Source: an uncultured Gammaproteobacteria bacterium (lineage in GTDB: Bacteria; Pseudomonadota; Gammaproteobacteria; JAADHQ01). From it: DNA of 64,000 nucleotides. Position numbers and translations under genes: made by a program. The DNA lies in assembly GCA_947258655.1 (NCBI GenBank), contig CAMYJD010000011.1:1-64000 (forward strand). The letters are read 5' to 3'. Within the stretch, counting starts at the first letter, position 1, and every line of letters starts with the position of its first letter. Below, piece after piece: positions 11,070-20,899 of the stretch. The notes below the pieces were generated by a model. It made no database searches. It was not told the DNA's origin and was given only the letters and a program-made list of their open reading frames with translations.

Positions 11070-11608
11070 GTTAACACTCTAAAGTTGGGCGTAAAAATTC
11101 CGTTTGCATAGCGACGAAATAATCCGCGATGCCGGCGCACCTGATACTTGCTCAGGAAAATGTCTTCGGTGTATGTTAAACATAGACACCCGAATGTCAG
11201 CCGCTACTGGCTCTGTCGCTGACTCTCGCGCCATTTAAAAGGACGCTATTCTACATGAAAATAACGGATTGTAGGAGTCGAATTAGGCATGTCAGTTAAA
11301 ATAGTCAACATTTTTGTCAATTTCAAATCAATAATTGCATATGTTATTGTTTTTTATGGCTATTATATTTTTACCCCGTACATACACGCCCATCCATACT
11401 CACCCGAATCCGTCCCGGGAGGAAAAAAGCGTGTACATTTTCATCACGGGGTGCTTAATTTCCAGTGTCTGGAGCGCAGTTGTCGCCGTGCAATACCACC
11501 AACGTGCGAAGACAGGCATAATCAAGCTATCAATCGGAATCATTATAGATATAAAATTAAGTCGACAATGAACACAATCACACTAGCAGTCAGGCATTAA
11601 TCGGAATT
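11070..11608. other. 539-bp spacer between divergent fusA2 and the DUF2937 gene
   Basis: AT-rich, particularly from 11280 to 11600. Two overlapping open frames on the plus strand (79-103 codons) show no signal, domain or ribosome binding site that I trust. The stretch should hold the fusA2 promoter and leader, but I could not place -10/-35 boxes with confidence. Confidence 0.5.
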
Positions 11609-12172
11609 ATGAGTAAAATACATCATTACATTTCCATGTTTATTTTTACTGCGGCACTCATGCTGGGTGTGCAGTTGCCCAACTTCGTCGATCAGTACGT
11701 CAAACGCATTGAGGCCCACCTCAAGGAAGCGCAGATTCAATATGACGAATACCTGAAAATCGCCCAACACTCTCCCGCGGGTACAATCGAGGCCTTGATT
11801 GACAAGCATGAACGCAGTCAGGATCCGACCTTTCGCGCAGAGGCCGAGCCATTGAAGAAGACCGTTCAACGCAAGAATTTCTACAGCAGTGAGATCAATG
11901 CCCTGCAGGGCTCATTCTGGTCGCAGGCCTGGCATATACTGAGTGCGCCCGACAAGAACATCATCAAGGACACCTATCACAGTTATACTGCCAACCTGCC
12001 CCTGAATGCTGATGCAGCGATTTGCGGTCTGACTTTCGGTCTGATCGCCAGTGTCGCGCTGGAATTCTTATGGTCCCTGTTTATGGGCCTGTTCAGGCGC
12101 CCGCAAAAACGGAGCAAGGCCAAACCCACAACGATCGAGGTCAAACGGGCCGAGCCCTATATCAAGAACTGA
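11609..12172 (+). CDS. DUF2937 family membrane protein
   Basis: Function unknown. The 187-aa protein has an N-terminal hydrophobic segment (MFIFTAALMLGVQLPNFVDQ, residues about 9-28), a charged helical periplasmic or cytoplasmic middle (residues 30-110) and a second hydrophobic segment near residues 128-155, with a basic tail rich in K and R. The VQLPNFVDQYVKRIEAHL block is what I recall for the DUF2937 family. The start ATG at 11609 has only a weak upstream GGAATT. It stands as a single gene convergent with the metallopeptidase gene. Confidence 0.75.
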   Translation: MSKIHHYISMFIFTAALMLGVQLPNFVDQYVKRIEAHLKEAQIQYDEYLKIAQHSPAGTIEALIDKHERSQDPTFRAEAEPLKKTVQRKNFYSSEINALQGSFWSQAWHILSAPDKNIIKDTYHSYTANLPLNADAAICGLTFGLIASVALEFLWSLFMGLFRRPQKRSKAKPTTIEVKRAEPYIKN

Positions 12173-12206
12173 TAATCTCTACGCCTCAGGTATCAATATC
12201 CCTGCC

Positions 12207-13070
12207 CTAAAGTTGCGTGGCCGCAAAGGTATTGCAACTATCGAACTGGCCGCGCTGTAATCCTGTCTTGAACCAACGTACGCGCTGCGCAGAACTGCCG
12301 TGGGTAAAACTCTCGGGGACAATGCGCCCCTGTGATTGCTGCTGCAAACGATCATCGCCGATAGCCGTGGCCGCATTCAGGGCTTCCTCGATATCACCCT
12401 CCTCAACGACATTGCGTGCACGATCGGCGTGATTGGCCCAGACACCGGCGAGACAATCGGCCTGTAATTCCTGGCGTACCGACAAGGCATTGGCCTGGGT
12501 CTTGCTGAGTCCGCGCTTGGCATTGTGCACCTTCTGTGAAATACCCAGCAGGGTCTGGATATGATGCCCGACTTCATGGGCGATGACATAGGCCTGGGCA
12601 AAGTCACCGGGCGCACGGTGGCGGTGCTTAAGATCATTATAAAAACTCAGATCGATATAGACTTTCTGGTCAGCAGGGCAATAGAACGGGCCCATTGCAG
12701 CCTGGGCAAAACCGCATGCGGATTGTACAGCACCGGAAAACAACACCAGTTTTGGCTCCTGGTAGCTCCGCCCCATCTGCTTGAACAATTGATGCCAGGT
12801 ATCCTCGGTGTCCGCCAGCACAACCGAGACAAACTCGGTCAGCTCCTTTTCGGCCGCTGACAACGGCCTGCTGCTGACCTCGGGGCGCGTCGATTGGCCG
12901 CCCTGCATACCCTGTAACAGCAAAGTCGGATCAACGCCAAAATACATCGCCACCAGGGCAATGATGATGGCACCCAGACCACCACCTTTGAGTACGCCTG
13001 CCCTGCGAGTTGTACGCACACCCCGGCGGTCCTCGATATTGCGACTCCTTCTTCCTGATCTCCAGCGCAT
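12207..13070 (-). CDS. ypfJ: neutral zinc metallopeptidase, YpfJ family
   Basis: Predicted membrane-anchored zinc peptidase (Zn_peptidase, PF04228). From the chosen ATG at 13070 the protein is 287 aa: a basic N-terminus (MRWRSGRRSRNIEDRRG), one membrane segment (GGGLGAIIIALVAMYFGVDP), then the catalytic domain with AYVIAHEVGHHIQTLLG (HExxH zinc motif) and a downstream LQADCLAGVWANHA with the third ligand region. An upstream frame extension exists, but GGAGG six bases before 13070 fixes the start. It follows endonuclease I by 13 bp, so the two are probably one transcript. Confidence 0.92.
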   Translation of the reverse strand: MRWRSGRRSRNIEDRRGVRTTRRAGVLKGGGLGAIIIALVAMYFGVDPTLLLQGMQGGQSTRPEVSSRPLSAAEKELTEFVSVVLADTEDTWHQLFKQMGRSYQEPKLVLFSGAVQSACGFAQAAMGPFYCPADQKVYIDLSFYNDLKHRHRAPGDFAQAYVIAHEVGHHIQTLLGISQKVHNAKRGLSKTQANALSVRQELQADCLAGVWANHADRARNVVEEGDIEEALNAATAIGDDRLQQQSQGRIVPESFTHGSSAQRVRWFKTGLQRGQFDSCNTFAATQL

Positions 13071-13083
13071 AGTACCTCCGCAA

Positions 13084-13740
13084 TTAAAAACGTAATCGAT
13101 CTGCAGCAGCCGGCTGATCGATAAAACGATTACGATTCCCCTGTATTTTCTCGATCCGGATATTGCGCCCGCGCTCAAAAGCATCAGGTGGATCCTGTCT
13201 GCTCCATTGCTTTAACAACTGCCCCATACGTCTATGCAGACGGATACCATAGCGATCATGCATATAAAACATGGCGCGTGCAATATCCCCGCGCACCGCG
13301 GCTCTGGGTTCGACCATACGTCTTTTTTTATCCAGTTCAAAATCGCACTTGCCGTACACACGCGCCTCGCCACGAATGACTCCAAAAGGAAAGCTGCTAC
13401 GGATCTGATTAATATCCACACGCGCCGGATAAAGATTATGCATGTCAGCTTCTATCTGGCGGAAGCGTTTACTGCTGCGCCGACAAGATTCACGATCCCG
13501 GCAACCCAGTTTCTTCATGGCCCAGGACATTGGCAGAACATGCTCGACATTGATCTGTTTGCCCTTGTTCGAAGCAAATGGCTGCCCGCAATACAGGGTT
13601 TCACCGCCTTTGCCATATAACTTGGCCCAGAACAGTTTTTTAGCCTCATAGTAATTATCGATACCTGCCTGCTGTGCAGAAGGGCTGTCACAGGCAAGTA
13701 TGCCAAACACCGTGAACAGAACGAATAACAATTGGCGCAT
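13084..13740 (-). CDS. endA: endonuclease I family protein (EndA/NucM type), exported
   Basis: Periplasmic or secreted nuclease of the Endonuclease_1 family (PF04231), cleaving DNA and sometimes RNA. The 218-aa product from the ATG at 13740 starts with a signal peptide ending GILAC, which can be read as a lipobox. The ββα-metal core is visible as INVEHVLPMSWAMKKLGC (catalytic His) and EADMHNLYPARVDINQIRS (Asn for Mg2+), followed by FPFGVI and KRRMVEPRAAVRGDIAR. A GTG three codons upstream is an alternative start. It is the first gene of a two-gene unit with the zinc peptidase. Confidence 0.92.
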   Translation of the reverse strand: MRQLLFVLFTVFGILACDSPSAQQAGIDNYYEAKKLFWAKLYGKGGETLYCGQPFASNKGKQINVEHVLPMSWAMKKLGCRDRESCRRSSKRFRQIEADMHNLYPARVDINQIRSSFPFGVIRGEARVYGKCDFELDKKRRMVEPRAAVRGDIARAMFYMHDRYGIRLHRRMGQLLKQWSRQDPPDAFERGRNIRIEKIQGNRNRFIDQPAAADRLRF

Positions 13741-13999
13741 GATAGTCACTTGGAAAATCAGTATTTACATTTAAGTGGAAACCGGTTTATGCGCAAGCAT
13801 ACCAGCATAGGGGCATATTTTCTGTAAAATCATTGTTAAAAACATTGCCATCCACAACATCGCATCGAGTTGTACGCTCTCCCTGCTCCATGTTTCACAT
13901 TTGTTTACATAAACGCCCTTGTCTGCGGTAACGGCATGGGGTTTCATATGCGCAGCGGAAACGACCTGTATTCAAGACCACCACCGCGGAGTAATACTA

Positions 14000-14134
14000 A
14001 TGCATACAATCAAACACTATATAACCGGGATCGCCATCTGGTCTGCAAAAATCAGCAGTATGGCACTACTACTCATGGGCGGGCTTGTTTTTGGCGTCTG
14101 GTTTTCGATCCAGGCCTTGTCTTTTATCGTCTAG
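14000..14134 (+). CDS. small membrane protein, 44 aa (unrecognised)
   Basis: A short frame starting at ATG 14000 with GGAG nine bases upstream. The product has a short polar N-terminus (MHTIKHYITG) and one long hydrophobic stretch (SSMALLLMGGLVFGVWFSIQ) reaching almost to the C-terminus. It ends 25 bp before the trpC stop on the opposite strand. No family comes to mind; the size, ribosome binding site and single membrane helix are what support it. An in-frame extension to 13919 is open but has no better start. Confidence 0.45.
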   Translation: MHTIKHYITGIAIWSAKISSMALLLMGGLVFGVWFSIQALSFIV

Positions 14135-14158
14135 TTCAGGCCACTGCAGCAATACTGA

Positions 14159-14965
14159 TCAGAAAAACAACTCGTACAGACGCTTGCCTGGGTCCGGGCT
14201 ACGCATAAAGGCCTCGCCCACGAGGAAGGCATTGACGTCATGTGCGCGCATCAGCGCCACATCTGCGGGCTCCAGTATGCCACTCTCGGTAACGACGATA
14301 CGCTCATCCGGTATCTGTTTAATCAAATCCAGGGTCGTCTGCAGACTGGTTTCAAAGGTTCGCAGATTACGATTATTGATACCGACCATCGGCAGTGGCA
14401 ACTGCAGTGCACGTTGCAGTTCCTGCTCATCATGCACCTCTACCAGCACATCCATACCCAGCTGTTGGGCAATATCTGCAAGTTCGCTCATTTGCGCATC
14501 GCCGAGACAGGCTACGATCAACAGGATGCAGTCGGCACCGATCGCGCGCGCTTCGTAAACCTGGTATGGATCAATCATGAAATCCTTGCGTAGCACCGGC
14601 AAGCGGCAATGACTGCGCGCCTGCTGCAAGTATTCGATCGAACCCTGAAAAAAATCGATATCGGTCAATACCGACAGGCAACAGGCGCCGCCTTGTTGAT
14701 AACTGGCGGCAATGGCGGCCGGGTCGAAGTCCGCGCGCAACACGCCCTTGCTCGGCGAGGCCTTCTTGATCTCGGCAATAACAGCGGGCTCACCTGCAGC
14801 GATTCGCTGTCTGATGTTGTCGACAAATCCGCGACTGCCTGGTGCTGACCGCGCCTGCCTGACAATATCGGCCTCGGGCACTGTTACCCGCGCTGCAGCG
14901 ACTTCCTCCTGCTTGCGCTGGATTATTTTTTTCAGGATATCGGGGGTCTTGTCTGTCATTGTCAT
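14159..14965 (-). CDS. trpC: indole-3-glycerol phosphate synthase
   Basis: Closes the indole ring in tryptophan synthesis (CdRP to indole-3-glycerol phosphate). The 268-aa TIM barrel shows [65 protein letters not shown] and [12 protein letters not shown], all canonical catalytic and phosphate-binding strands. It is monofunctional, without a fused TrpF. It is the last gene of the trpE-trpG-trpD-trpC run, 80 bp after trpD. trpF, trpB and trpA are not in the window. Confidence 0.97.
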   Translation of the reverse strand: MTMTDKTPDILKKIIQRKQEEVAAARVTVPEADIVRQARSAPGSRGFVDNIRQRIAAGEPAVIAEIKKASPSKGVLRADFDPAAIAASYQQGGACCLSVLTDIDFFQGSIEYLQQARSHCRLPVLRKDFMIDPYQVYEARAIGADCILLIVACLGDAQMSELADIAQQLGMDVLVEVHDEQELQRALQLPLPMVGINNRNLRTFETSLQTTLDLIKQIPDERIVVTESGILEPADVALMRAHDVNAFLVGEAFMRSPDPGKRLYELFF

Positions 14966-15045
14966 TTATTATCTATATTACTGTCACTGTCAGTTGTCAT
15001 ACATATTGGCAATTACGGCTGCCGCAGTGAAACAGGCAGGAATTC

Positions 15046-16068
15046 TCATGCCTGAAACGAATTCGAGATCTCGATCAGGGCATCCAGCTTGGCTGTCGCG
15101 CCACCATTGGCAACCACCTCCAGTGCCGTGTTGATCCCGGCCGCGAGACTCTGCGCAAGCCCGGCTGCGTAAATAGCAGCGCCGGCATTCATAACGACGA
15201 TATCCCTGGCCGGACCCGATTCACCATTAAAGATTTCACGTATGACCGCGAGACTCTGCGTGGCACTGTCTACCGCCAACTGGGAAATATCGGCGCGCTC
15301 GAATCCAAACTCCTCGGGCGTAATAAAGTAATCCCTGACCTCGCCGTCCTTCAATTCGGCCACGTGTGTCGACGCACCGATACTGATTTCATCCATACCA
15401 TCCTCGGAATGCACGACCAGTACATGCTCACTACCCAATTGCTTGAGGACATTGGCGAGCGGTTCAACCAGCGCATCACTGAATACCCCCAATACCTGGT
15501 TCGGTGCGCCGGCAGGATTGGTCAGCGGACCCAATACATTGAATATTGTGCGCACACCCATCTCCCGGCGTGGCCCAATGGCGTGCTTCATGGCGCCATG
15601 ATGTTTCGGTGCAAACATAAAACCGACGCCGACTTCATTGACACAACGGGCCACCTGGTCCGGATCAAGATCAAGATTGACCCCGGCCGCTTCAAGCACA
15701 TCGGCGCTACCGGATTTACTGGTAATGGAACGGTTACCGTGCTTGGCCACCTTGCCTCCGGCGGCGGCAACGACGAAGGCACTGGCAGTGGAGATATTGA
15801 ATGTTGCCGATGCATCACCACCGGTGCCGCAGGTATCAACCAGGTGCGGGCCGCTGACATCGACGCGCGTCGCCAGCTCACGCATGACCGCGGCGGCGGC
15901 GGCTATTTCATCGATACTTTCACCCTTCATACGCAGTCCGACCAGAAAGCCGCCGATCTGTGATGGTGTTGCCTCACCGGTCATGATCAGGCGCATGACT
16001 GCTGTCATGTCATCGTGACTCAGGTCTTTACGCTCGGTGACTGTTTTTATTGCTGCTTGCATGTCCAT
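15046..16068 (-). CDS. trpD: anthranilate phosphoribosyltransferase
   Basis: Adds phosphoribose to anthranilate, the second step of the tryptophan pathway. The 340-aa protein contains the PRPP-binding [37 protein letters not shown], and [20 protein letters not shown] with [12 protein letters not shown]. Length is standard. It is separated from trpG by 218 bp that contain two repeat elements, unusually long for the interior of a trp operon. GGGAGTGAATA precedes the start at 16068. Confidence 0.97.
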   Translation of the reverse strand: MDMQAAIKTVTERKDLSHDDMTAVMRLIMTGEATPSQIGGFLVGLRMKGESIDEIAAAAAVMRELATRVDVSGPHLVDTCGTGGDASATFNISTASAFVVAAAGGKVAKHGNRSITSKSGSADVLEAAGVNLDLDPDQVARCVNEVGVGFMFAPKHHGAMKHAIGPRREMGVRTIFNVLGPLTNPAGAPNQVLGVFSDALVEPLANVLKQLGSEHVLVVHSEDGMDEISIGASTHVAELKDGEVRDYFITPEEFGFERADISQLAVDSATQSLAVIREIFNGESGPARDIVVMNAGAAIYAAGLAQSLAAGINTALEVVANGGATAKLDALIEISNSFQA

Positions 16069-16144
16069 TATTCACTCCCGATACTGATTTGGAGAATATC
16101 ATTTATTCGCATTTTTTGGGTGTCTACGACTTCATGAAAGAATA

Positions 16145-16172
16145 TTCACCACAAAGGCACAAAGACACGAAG
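16145..16172. repeat. dispersed intergenic repeat, copy 1 (CACAAAGGCACAAAGACACGAAG type)
   Basis: The sequence TTCACCACAAAGGCACAAAG followed by ACACGAAG lies between trpD and trpG. It closely matches the two copies at 20767-20789 and 20858-20882 (ACCACGAAGGCACGAAGACA). I know such CACGAAG-rich elements as common intergenic repeats in environmental proteobacteria; their role is unknown. Confidence 0.7.
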
Positions 16173-16240
16173 TTAAAAGGCAAAAAGGTCGTTATTATAG
16201 CCTGATTAAAATGCTGACTATTTCCCTATCCCGTATCCAC

Positions 16241-16275
16241 CTTTTATCTTTTATCTTTTATCTTTTATCTTTTCC
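16241..16275. repeat. heptanucleotide tandem repeat (CTTTTAT)4-5
   Basis: Four exact copies of CTTTTAT and a fifth degenerate copy (CTTTTCC) lie 12 bp beyond the trpG stop codon, inside the trpG-trpD spacer. In the transcribed strand this is a purine-rich AAAAGAT array. It is a candidate for slippage-driven length variation, though it is not in a coding frame. Confidence 0.85.
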
Positions 16276-16286
16276 CTGATTTTAAA

Positions 16287-16865
16287 TCACATCTCCAGAA
16301 AATTCTTCAACATGTCATGACCATGCCTGGTCAGGATCGATTCGGGATGAAACTGCACACCCTCAACCAGCATGTCCTTGTGGCGCACGCCCATGATCTC
16401 GTCAATTGAGCCATCGTCATTCAGTGTCCATGCCGTGACCTCCAGACAATCCGGCAGGCTATCCTTATCGATGACCAGGGAATGATAACGGGTGGCCTCA
16501 AATGGGTTACTCAGACCGGCAAAAACACCCTTGTCGGCATGATGAATCATCGAGGTCTTGCCATGCATGATATGTCCGGCGTGCACAATCCGTCCGCCAA
16601 AGGCCTGACCGATACTTTGATGACCAAGACACACCCCTAACAAGGGTATGTTGCCGGCAAAATGTTTAATGGCCTCGACCGATACACCGGCTTCATTAGG
16701 CGTACACGGGCCCGGAGAAATCACAATATGCTGCGGCTGCAGTGCCTCCATCTGTGCTACCGTGATCTGATCATTACGATACACATGCACATCGGCACCG
16801 AGCTCGCCAAAATACTGCACGAGGTTATAGGTAAACGAGTCATAGTTATCAATCATTAGTAGCAT
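16287..16865 (-). CDS. trpG: anthranilate synthase component II (glutamine amidotransferase)
   Basis: Class I glutamine amidotransferase that feeds ammonia to TrpE (and possibly to PabB, as dual TrpG/PabA enzymes do). The 192-aa protein has the triad Cys79 in [17 protein letters not shown], His173 and Glu175 in [13 protein letters not shown], and the oxyanion motif [12 protein letters not shown]. It follows trpE by 20 bp, in keeping with an obligate complex. Confidence 0.95.
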   Translation of the reverse strand: MLLMIDNYDSFTYNLVQYFGELGADVHVYRNDQITVAQMEALQPQHIVISPGPCTPNEAGVSVEAIKHFAGNIPLLGVCLGHQSIGQAFGGRIVHAGHIMHGKTSMIHHADKGVFAGLSNPFEATRYHSLVIDKDSLPDCLEVTAWTLNDDGSIDEIMGVRHKDMLVEGVQFHPESILTRHGHDMLKNFLEM

Positions 16866-16885
16866 TGTCTGCTTACCTGTCCCGA

Positions 16886-18379
16886 TTATCGATGTACATT
16901 ATCCAGGCCGGCTTCGGCCTCGGCCACGGCGCGAAACACCGCGCGCCCCTTGTTCATGGTTTCCTTCCACTCATACGCCGGTACCGAGTCCGCAACGATG
17001 CCGGCCCCGGCCTGTATATTCAATACACCGTCCTTGATTACGGCAGTACGTATGGCTATTGCGGTGTCCATATTACCATTCCATGACAGGTAACCGACGG
17101 CACCGGCATAGATGCCGCGCTTGACCGGCTCAAGCTCGTCAATGATCTCCATTGCCCGTATCTTTGGTGCCCCGGATACGGTTCCGGCAGGAAATGTCGC
17201 GCGGATCACATCTATCGCCGTTAGATCCTTTTTGAGCTTGCCGGTCACATTGGAGACAATATGCATAACATGCGAATAACGTTCGACGATCATGTTTTCG
17301 GTCAGTCTGACACTACCGATTTCACTGACACGACCGGCATCATTACGGCCGAGATCTATCAGCATCAGGTGTTCGGCACGCTCTTTCGGATCGGCCAGCA
17401 ACTCCTCTTCCCACGCCTTGTCGGCCTCGTCGGTGTCCCCGCGCGGGCGGGTGCCGGCAATGGGGCGAACCGTAACCACATCATCTTCGAGACGCGTCAG
17501 GATCTCCGGAGATGAGCCGACAATATGAAAGTCATCCAGGTCCAGATAGAACATATACGGTGACGGATTCAGACTGCGCAAGGAGCGGTACAGGTCCAGG
17601 GGCGGGGCCTGGAACGGCAATGACAGGCGTTGTGACAACACCACCTGCATGACATCGCCCTCTATAATATATTCCTTGGCCTTGGCCACGGCTTGTTCGT
17701 AGCCTTCGCGGGTAAAGCCGGAAACAAAGTCCGCTTCATCGATCTGGCGACTCTGCTTGCTGACAGGATAGGCAGGCACACTCGTGCGCAGTTTCTGTAC
17801 CAGCTCGAGCAGACGTTGCTCGGCAACCGCCAACGCCGATGACTGCTGCGGATCTGCATGCACGATCACATACAGCTTGCCGGCGAGATTATCGAACACG
17901 ACAATTTCATCGGAGACCATCAGCAGGATATCCGGGGTATTGAGGGTGTCAGGATTCGGGCAATCACGCAGGCGCGGTTCTATATAGCGAATGCTATCGT
18001 AGCCGAAATAACCGACCAGGCCACCGTTAAAACGCGGCAAATTGTCTATTTCCGCAACCTTGAACTGCGCCTGGTATTCCTCGATCCAGGCGAGCGGGTC
18101 CTCGACCTGCTCGCGACTGTGCTGCTGACCATCGACAGTCACGCACACCTCATAACCATATATACTTATGACAGTACGGCTGGGCAAGCCGATAATGGAA
18201 TAACGTCCCCACTTCTCTCCGCCCTGGACTGATTCAAACAAATAGGAGTACGGGCCTTCGGCCAGTTTAAGATAGGTGCTTAACGGGGTATCGAGGTCAG
18301 CAAGCACCTCACGCATCACCGGGATGCGGTTATAACCCTGCTCGGCCAGTGTGGAAAAAAGTTCAGCATTCATCATCAT
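16886..18379 (-). CDS. trpE: anthranilate synthase component I
   Basis: Converts chorismate plus ammonia to anthranilate; normally inhibited by tryptophan. The 497-aa protein carries the feedback region near the N-terminus ([20 protein letters not shown]) and the chorismate-binding core [40 protein letters not shown] and [20 protein letters not shown]. Start MMMNAELF has several Met codons; which one is used is not decided by the sequence. It is 133 bp downstream of gph, a gap large enough for its own promoter. I see no Trp-rich leader peptide there, so attenuation of the enteric type is not supported. Confidence 0.97.
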   Translation of the reverse strand: MMMNAELFSTLAEQGYNRIPVMREVLADLDTPLSTYLKLAEGPYSYLFESVQGGEKWGRYSIIGLPSRTVISIYGYEVCVTVDGQQHSREQVEDPLAWIEEYQAQFKVAEIDNLPRFNGGLVGYFGYDSIRYIEPRLRDCPNPDTLNTPDILLMVSDEIVVFDNLAGKLYVIVHADPQQSSALAVAEQRLLELVQKLRTSVPAYPVSKQSRQIDEADFVSGFTREGYEQAVAKAKEYIIEGDVMQVVLSQRLSLPFQAPPLDLYRSLRSLNPSPYMFYLDLDDFHIVGSSPEILTRLEDDVVTVRPIAGTRPRGDTDEADKAWEEELLADPKERAEHLMLIDLGRNDAGRVSEIGSVRLTENMIVERYSHVMHIVSNVTGKLKKDLTAIDVIRATFPAGTVSGAPKIRAMEIIDELEPVKRGIYAGAVGYLSWNGNMDTAIAIRTAVIKDGVLNIQAGAGIVADSVPAYEWKETMNKGRAVFRAVAEAEAGLDNVHR

Positions 18380-18512
18380 TACGTCCGGTCAAAAAGCATA
18401 AAGGAAAAACTACAGATAAGCACGCATAAATGCGCATCAAGGCCCGCTTCACCAACGGGTATTGATCTGCAGCTTCCTCAATTTCTGTCCGTCTGTAATA
18501 ACCATGTCTCGC

Positions 18513-19190
18513 CTAATTCAGAAGTAATGGCAACTCTGCCATGCTGTCGATAACGGCATCCGGGCTTGATTCGCGAATGTCCATGCCATGATTATAGCCG
18601 TATGACATGCATATAATCTGGAAACCGGCCGCCCGTGCCGCTTTTACGTCACTGACAGAGTCACCCAACATTAACGCATTTTGCGGCGCAACGCCAAAGA
18701 ATTTCGCCGCATGCAACAATGGCATCGGATCCGGCTTCTTCTTCTCCAACGTATCACCGCTGATGACGATTTCAAACTCGTCATAAATGCCCAGTTGTTG
18801 TAATAACGGCTCGGTAAAGCAGGCCGCCTTATTGGTCACGCTGCCGAGCCGATAGCCGGCCGCCTTCAGGTACTCGAGCCCTTCCTTGACCCCGGCGTAC
18901 AGGTGGCTGCGTTTGCAGGTGTTGTCCGAATACAGTTCCAGGAATATCGGATAACCCTTCTCAAACAGCTCATCATCCGGTTCTCCGTCCAGCTGACCGA
19001 TCAGTGCGCGCCGGGCCAGGCGCTCGACACCATTACCGACCCACTCGCGTACCTTGTCCGCACCATGCACCGGCATGTCGAGCTGCTTCATCATTTCATC
19101 GACGCAATAGGCCAGATCGGGAACGCTGTCGACCAGGGTGCCGTCTACATCGATCAGCACCATTTCAGGTTTTTTTAATGTCATGATCAA
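18513..19190 (-). CDS. gph: phosphoglycolate phosphatase
   Basis: HAD-superfamily phosphatase that removes 2-phosphoglycolate formed in DNA repair or by Rubisco. The 225-aa protein has the nucleophile motif DVDGTLVDSVPDL (Asp14, Asp16), the cap domain, VTNKAACFTEPLLQQ (motif II) and LGDSVSDVKAARAAG (motif IV). It starts 11 bp after the rpe stop codon, and rpe-gph-trpE is a conserved gammaproteobacterial order. Confidence 0.93.
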   Translation of the reverse strand: MIMTLKKPEMVLIDVDGTLVDSVPDLAYCVDEMMKQLDMPVHGADKVREWVGNGVERLARRALIGQLDGEPDDELFEKGYPIFLELYSDNTCKRSHLYAGVKEGLEYLKAAGYRLGSVTNKAACFTEPLLQQLGIYDEFEIVISGDTLEKKKPDPMPLLHAAKFFGVAPQNALMLGDSVSDVKAARAAGFQIICMSYGYNHGMDIRESSPDAVIDSMAELPLLLN

Positions 19191-19201
19191 CTACCGCGGG
19201 A

Positions 19202-19897
19202 CTAGCTACCTGCCTTGGCCAACTCATCACGCATGGCAGCGACCACGGTATCATAGACATTGGCATCCTTATCATTCTTGGCACCGAAAATGGCAGAGCC
19301 GGCAACAAAGGTATCGGCACCGGCTTCCCTGATCTCGCGGATATTATCCACCTTGACCCCACCATCAATTTCCAGGCGAATATCCTGACCACTATCATCG
19401 ATGATCTTGCGTGCTTCACGCAACTTGTCGAGCGTGGCCGGGATAAAACTCTGTCCACCGAAGCCGGGGTTGACTGACATCAGCAGTACCATATCCACCT
19501 TGTCGATAACGTATTTAAGATAGTCCAGCGGTGTGGCCGGGTTGAAAACCAGACCGGCTTTACAGCCTTCGCCCTTGATCAGTTGCAGGGTGCGATCAAT
19601 ATGATCGGAAGCCTCCGGGTGGAAAGTAATATAACTGGCACCGGCCTTGGCAAAATCCGGAATAATACGGTCAACCGGCTTGACCATCAGATGCACGTCA
19701 ATCGGCGCAGTGACTCCGTGACTACGTAATGCTTCACAGACCAGTGGACCGATAGTCAGGTTAGGTACATAGTGGTTGTCCATGACATCGAAGTGCACAA
19801 TATCTGCACCTGCCGCCAGTACGTTATCCACTTCCTCACCCAGTTTTGCAAAATCCGCAGAAAGGATTGAAGGGGCGATCAAATTATCTGCTGCCAT
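19202..19897 (-). CDS. rpe: ribulose-phosphate 3-epimerase
   Basis: Interconverts ribulose 5-phosphate and xylulose 5-phosphate in the pentose phosphate (or Calvin) pathway. The 231-aa TIM barrel shows [69 protein letters not shown] and [12 protein letters not shown], including metal-binding His and Asp residues. It is probably the first gene of an rpe-gph-trp transcript; GTGAGGTTTCAAC precedes the ATG. Confidence 0.97.
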   Translation of the reverse strand: MAADNLIAPSILSADFAKLGEEVDNVLAAGADIVHFDVMDNHYVPNLTIGPLVCEALRSHGVTAPIDVHLMVKPVDRIIPDFAKAGASYITFHPEASDHIDRTLQLIKGEGCKAGLVFNPATPLDYLKYVIDKVDMVLLMSVNPGFGGQSFIPATLDKLREARKIIDDSGQDIRLEIDGGVKVDNIREIREAGADTFVAGSAIFGAKNDKDANVYDTVVAAMRDELAKAGS

Positions 19898-20269
19898 GTT
19901 GAAACCTCACTCGTGTTGACCTGAATTGATGTTATTTTGCCGAAAATCCGGATTGCGCACTTTACCCTATTGGCCATCTTTTTGCAGCCTTGTCTATAAA
20001 AAACGCTAGCGGAATACCCCTCGGAAATTTATGATATCCGCACAACAATAATGTTTATTATTTATTTATCAATAATTTATAATCGAACCGCTAATATCCG
20101 AGCGCACATGAATGAATTCGAAATGCTTGTGCCATGATTGCTGGCATGCGCATTTCCAGAGTGAATACCTGCACCTTCCTGGATAACTGACATGTGCTGG
20201 TGTTCTTGATCCATCCCTGGTTAAAATACGTTTTCAAATAAGCCATAAACGAATATCAAGGACAATAAC
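19898..20269. other. 372-bp divergent spacer between rpe and the CopD-like gene
   Basis: Very AT-rich around 20040-20090, as expected for divergent promoters. No gene, hairpin terminator or clear operator was seen. Confidence 0.5.
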
Positions 20270-20734
20270 ATGACAAATTCAGTAATCCTGGCGCTACATT
20301 TACTCTCCGCGGTCATCTGGGTAGGCGGTATGTTCTTCGCCTATATGGCCCTGCGACCGGTGGCGGCGAGCCAACTTGAGCCACCCGCGCGCCTGCGCCT
20401 GTGGGCCGGTGTATTTTCGCGCTTCTTCCCCTGGGTGTGGATCGGCATCGTACTGTTGCTCACGACGGGTTACTGGATGTTATTCAAGTTGTTCGGCGGC
20501 ATGGGCGGTGCGCCATTGTACATCCATATCATGAATGGCCTTGGCATCATCATGATACTTATCTATATGCATGTGTTCTTTGCGCCGTTTCGCCGTCTCA
20601 AACAGGCCGTGGCCATCGAGGACTGGCCGACCGGAGGTGCCAAACTGGCGCAAATCCGCGTTCTCGTTGGTATCAATCTGAGCCTGGGTCTGATTGTGGT
20701 AGCCATAGCCAGTGGCGGTAGATATCTGGGCTGA
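20270..20734 (+). CDS. CopD-family inner membrane protein
   Basis: A 154-aa integral membrane protein with four hydrophobic segments: LHLLSAVIWVGGMFFAYMAL, VWIGIVLLLTTGYWMLF, NGLGIIMILIYMHVFFAPF and VLVGINLSLGLIVVAIA. The WVGGMFF motif with a preceding His in helix 1 is what I associate with the CopD-like family (PF05425 and relatives), which includes copper-uptake and haem-binding proteins. AAGGACAATAAC precedes the ATG. It stands alone; no copC is adjacent, although copA lies 2 kb away on the other strand. The copper role is an inference only. Confidence 0.7.
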   Translation: MTNSVILALHLLSAVIWVGGMFFAYMALRPVAASQLEPPARLRLWAGVFSRFFPWVWIGIVLLLTTGYWMLFKLFGGMGGAPLYIHIMNGLGIIMILIYMHVFFAPFRRLKQAVAIEDWPTGGAKLAQIRVLVGINLSLGLIVVAIASGGRYLG

Positions 20735-20766
20735 TTTGTCAGCACGAGACTATCAGACAGTGATTT

Positions 20767-20882
20767 TTTACCACGAAGGCACGAAGACAAACATTTATAT
20801 TATAGATATATGTGCATGCCGGCAGGTTTACTCCAGATCGATCAAGAACAAACTTTATGTCTTCGTGCTTTCGTGGTGAAAC
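20767..20882. repeat. inverted pair of CACGAAG repeats (MITE- or REP-like element)
   Basis: TTTACCACGAAGGCACGAAG-ACA at 20767-20789 is repeated in inverse orientation at 20858-20882 (TGTCTTCGTGCTTTCGTGG-TGAAA), enclosing 68 bp. The arms can form a long stem of about 22 bp with few mismatches. It sits between convergent genes, 32 bp after the CopD-like gene and 17 bp before the olsB stop, and shares its core with the copy at 16145. It may act as a bidirectional terminator or RNA-stabilising element. Confidence 0.75.
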
Positions 20883-20899
20883 CTGTTCTAATGACCATA

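Noticed and set aside
11289-11600. 103-codon and overlapping 78-codon frames in the fusA2-DUF2937 spacer
   Set aside because: No ribosome binding site, no domain, AT-rich composition and two frames open at once, typical of non-coding DNA.
12207-13184. Longer version of the zinc peptidase starting at 13184
   Set aside because: The extra 38 residues overlap the end of endonuclease I, and GGAGG clearly serves the ATG at 13070.
16241-16275. Heptamer array considered as the start of a CRISPR
   Set aside because: Units are 7 bp without spacers, and no cas genes are present.
18380-18512. trp leader peptide and attenuator before trpE
   Set aside because: No short frame with tandem Trp codons and no terminator-antiterminator pair could be seen.
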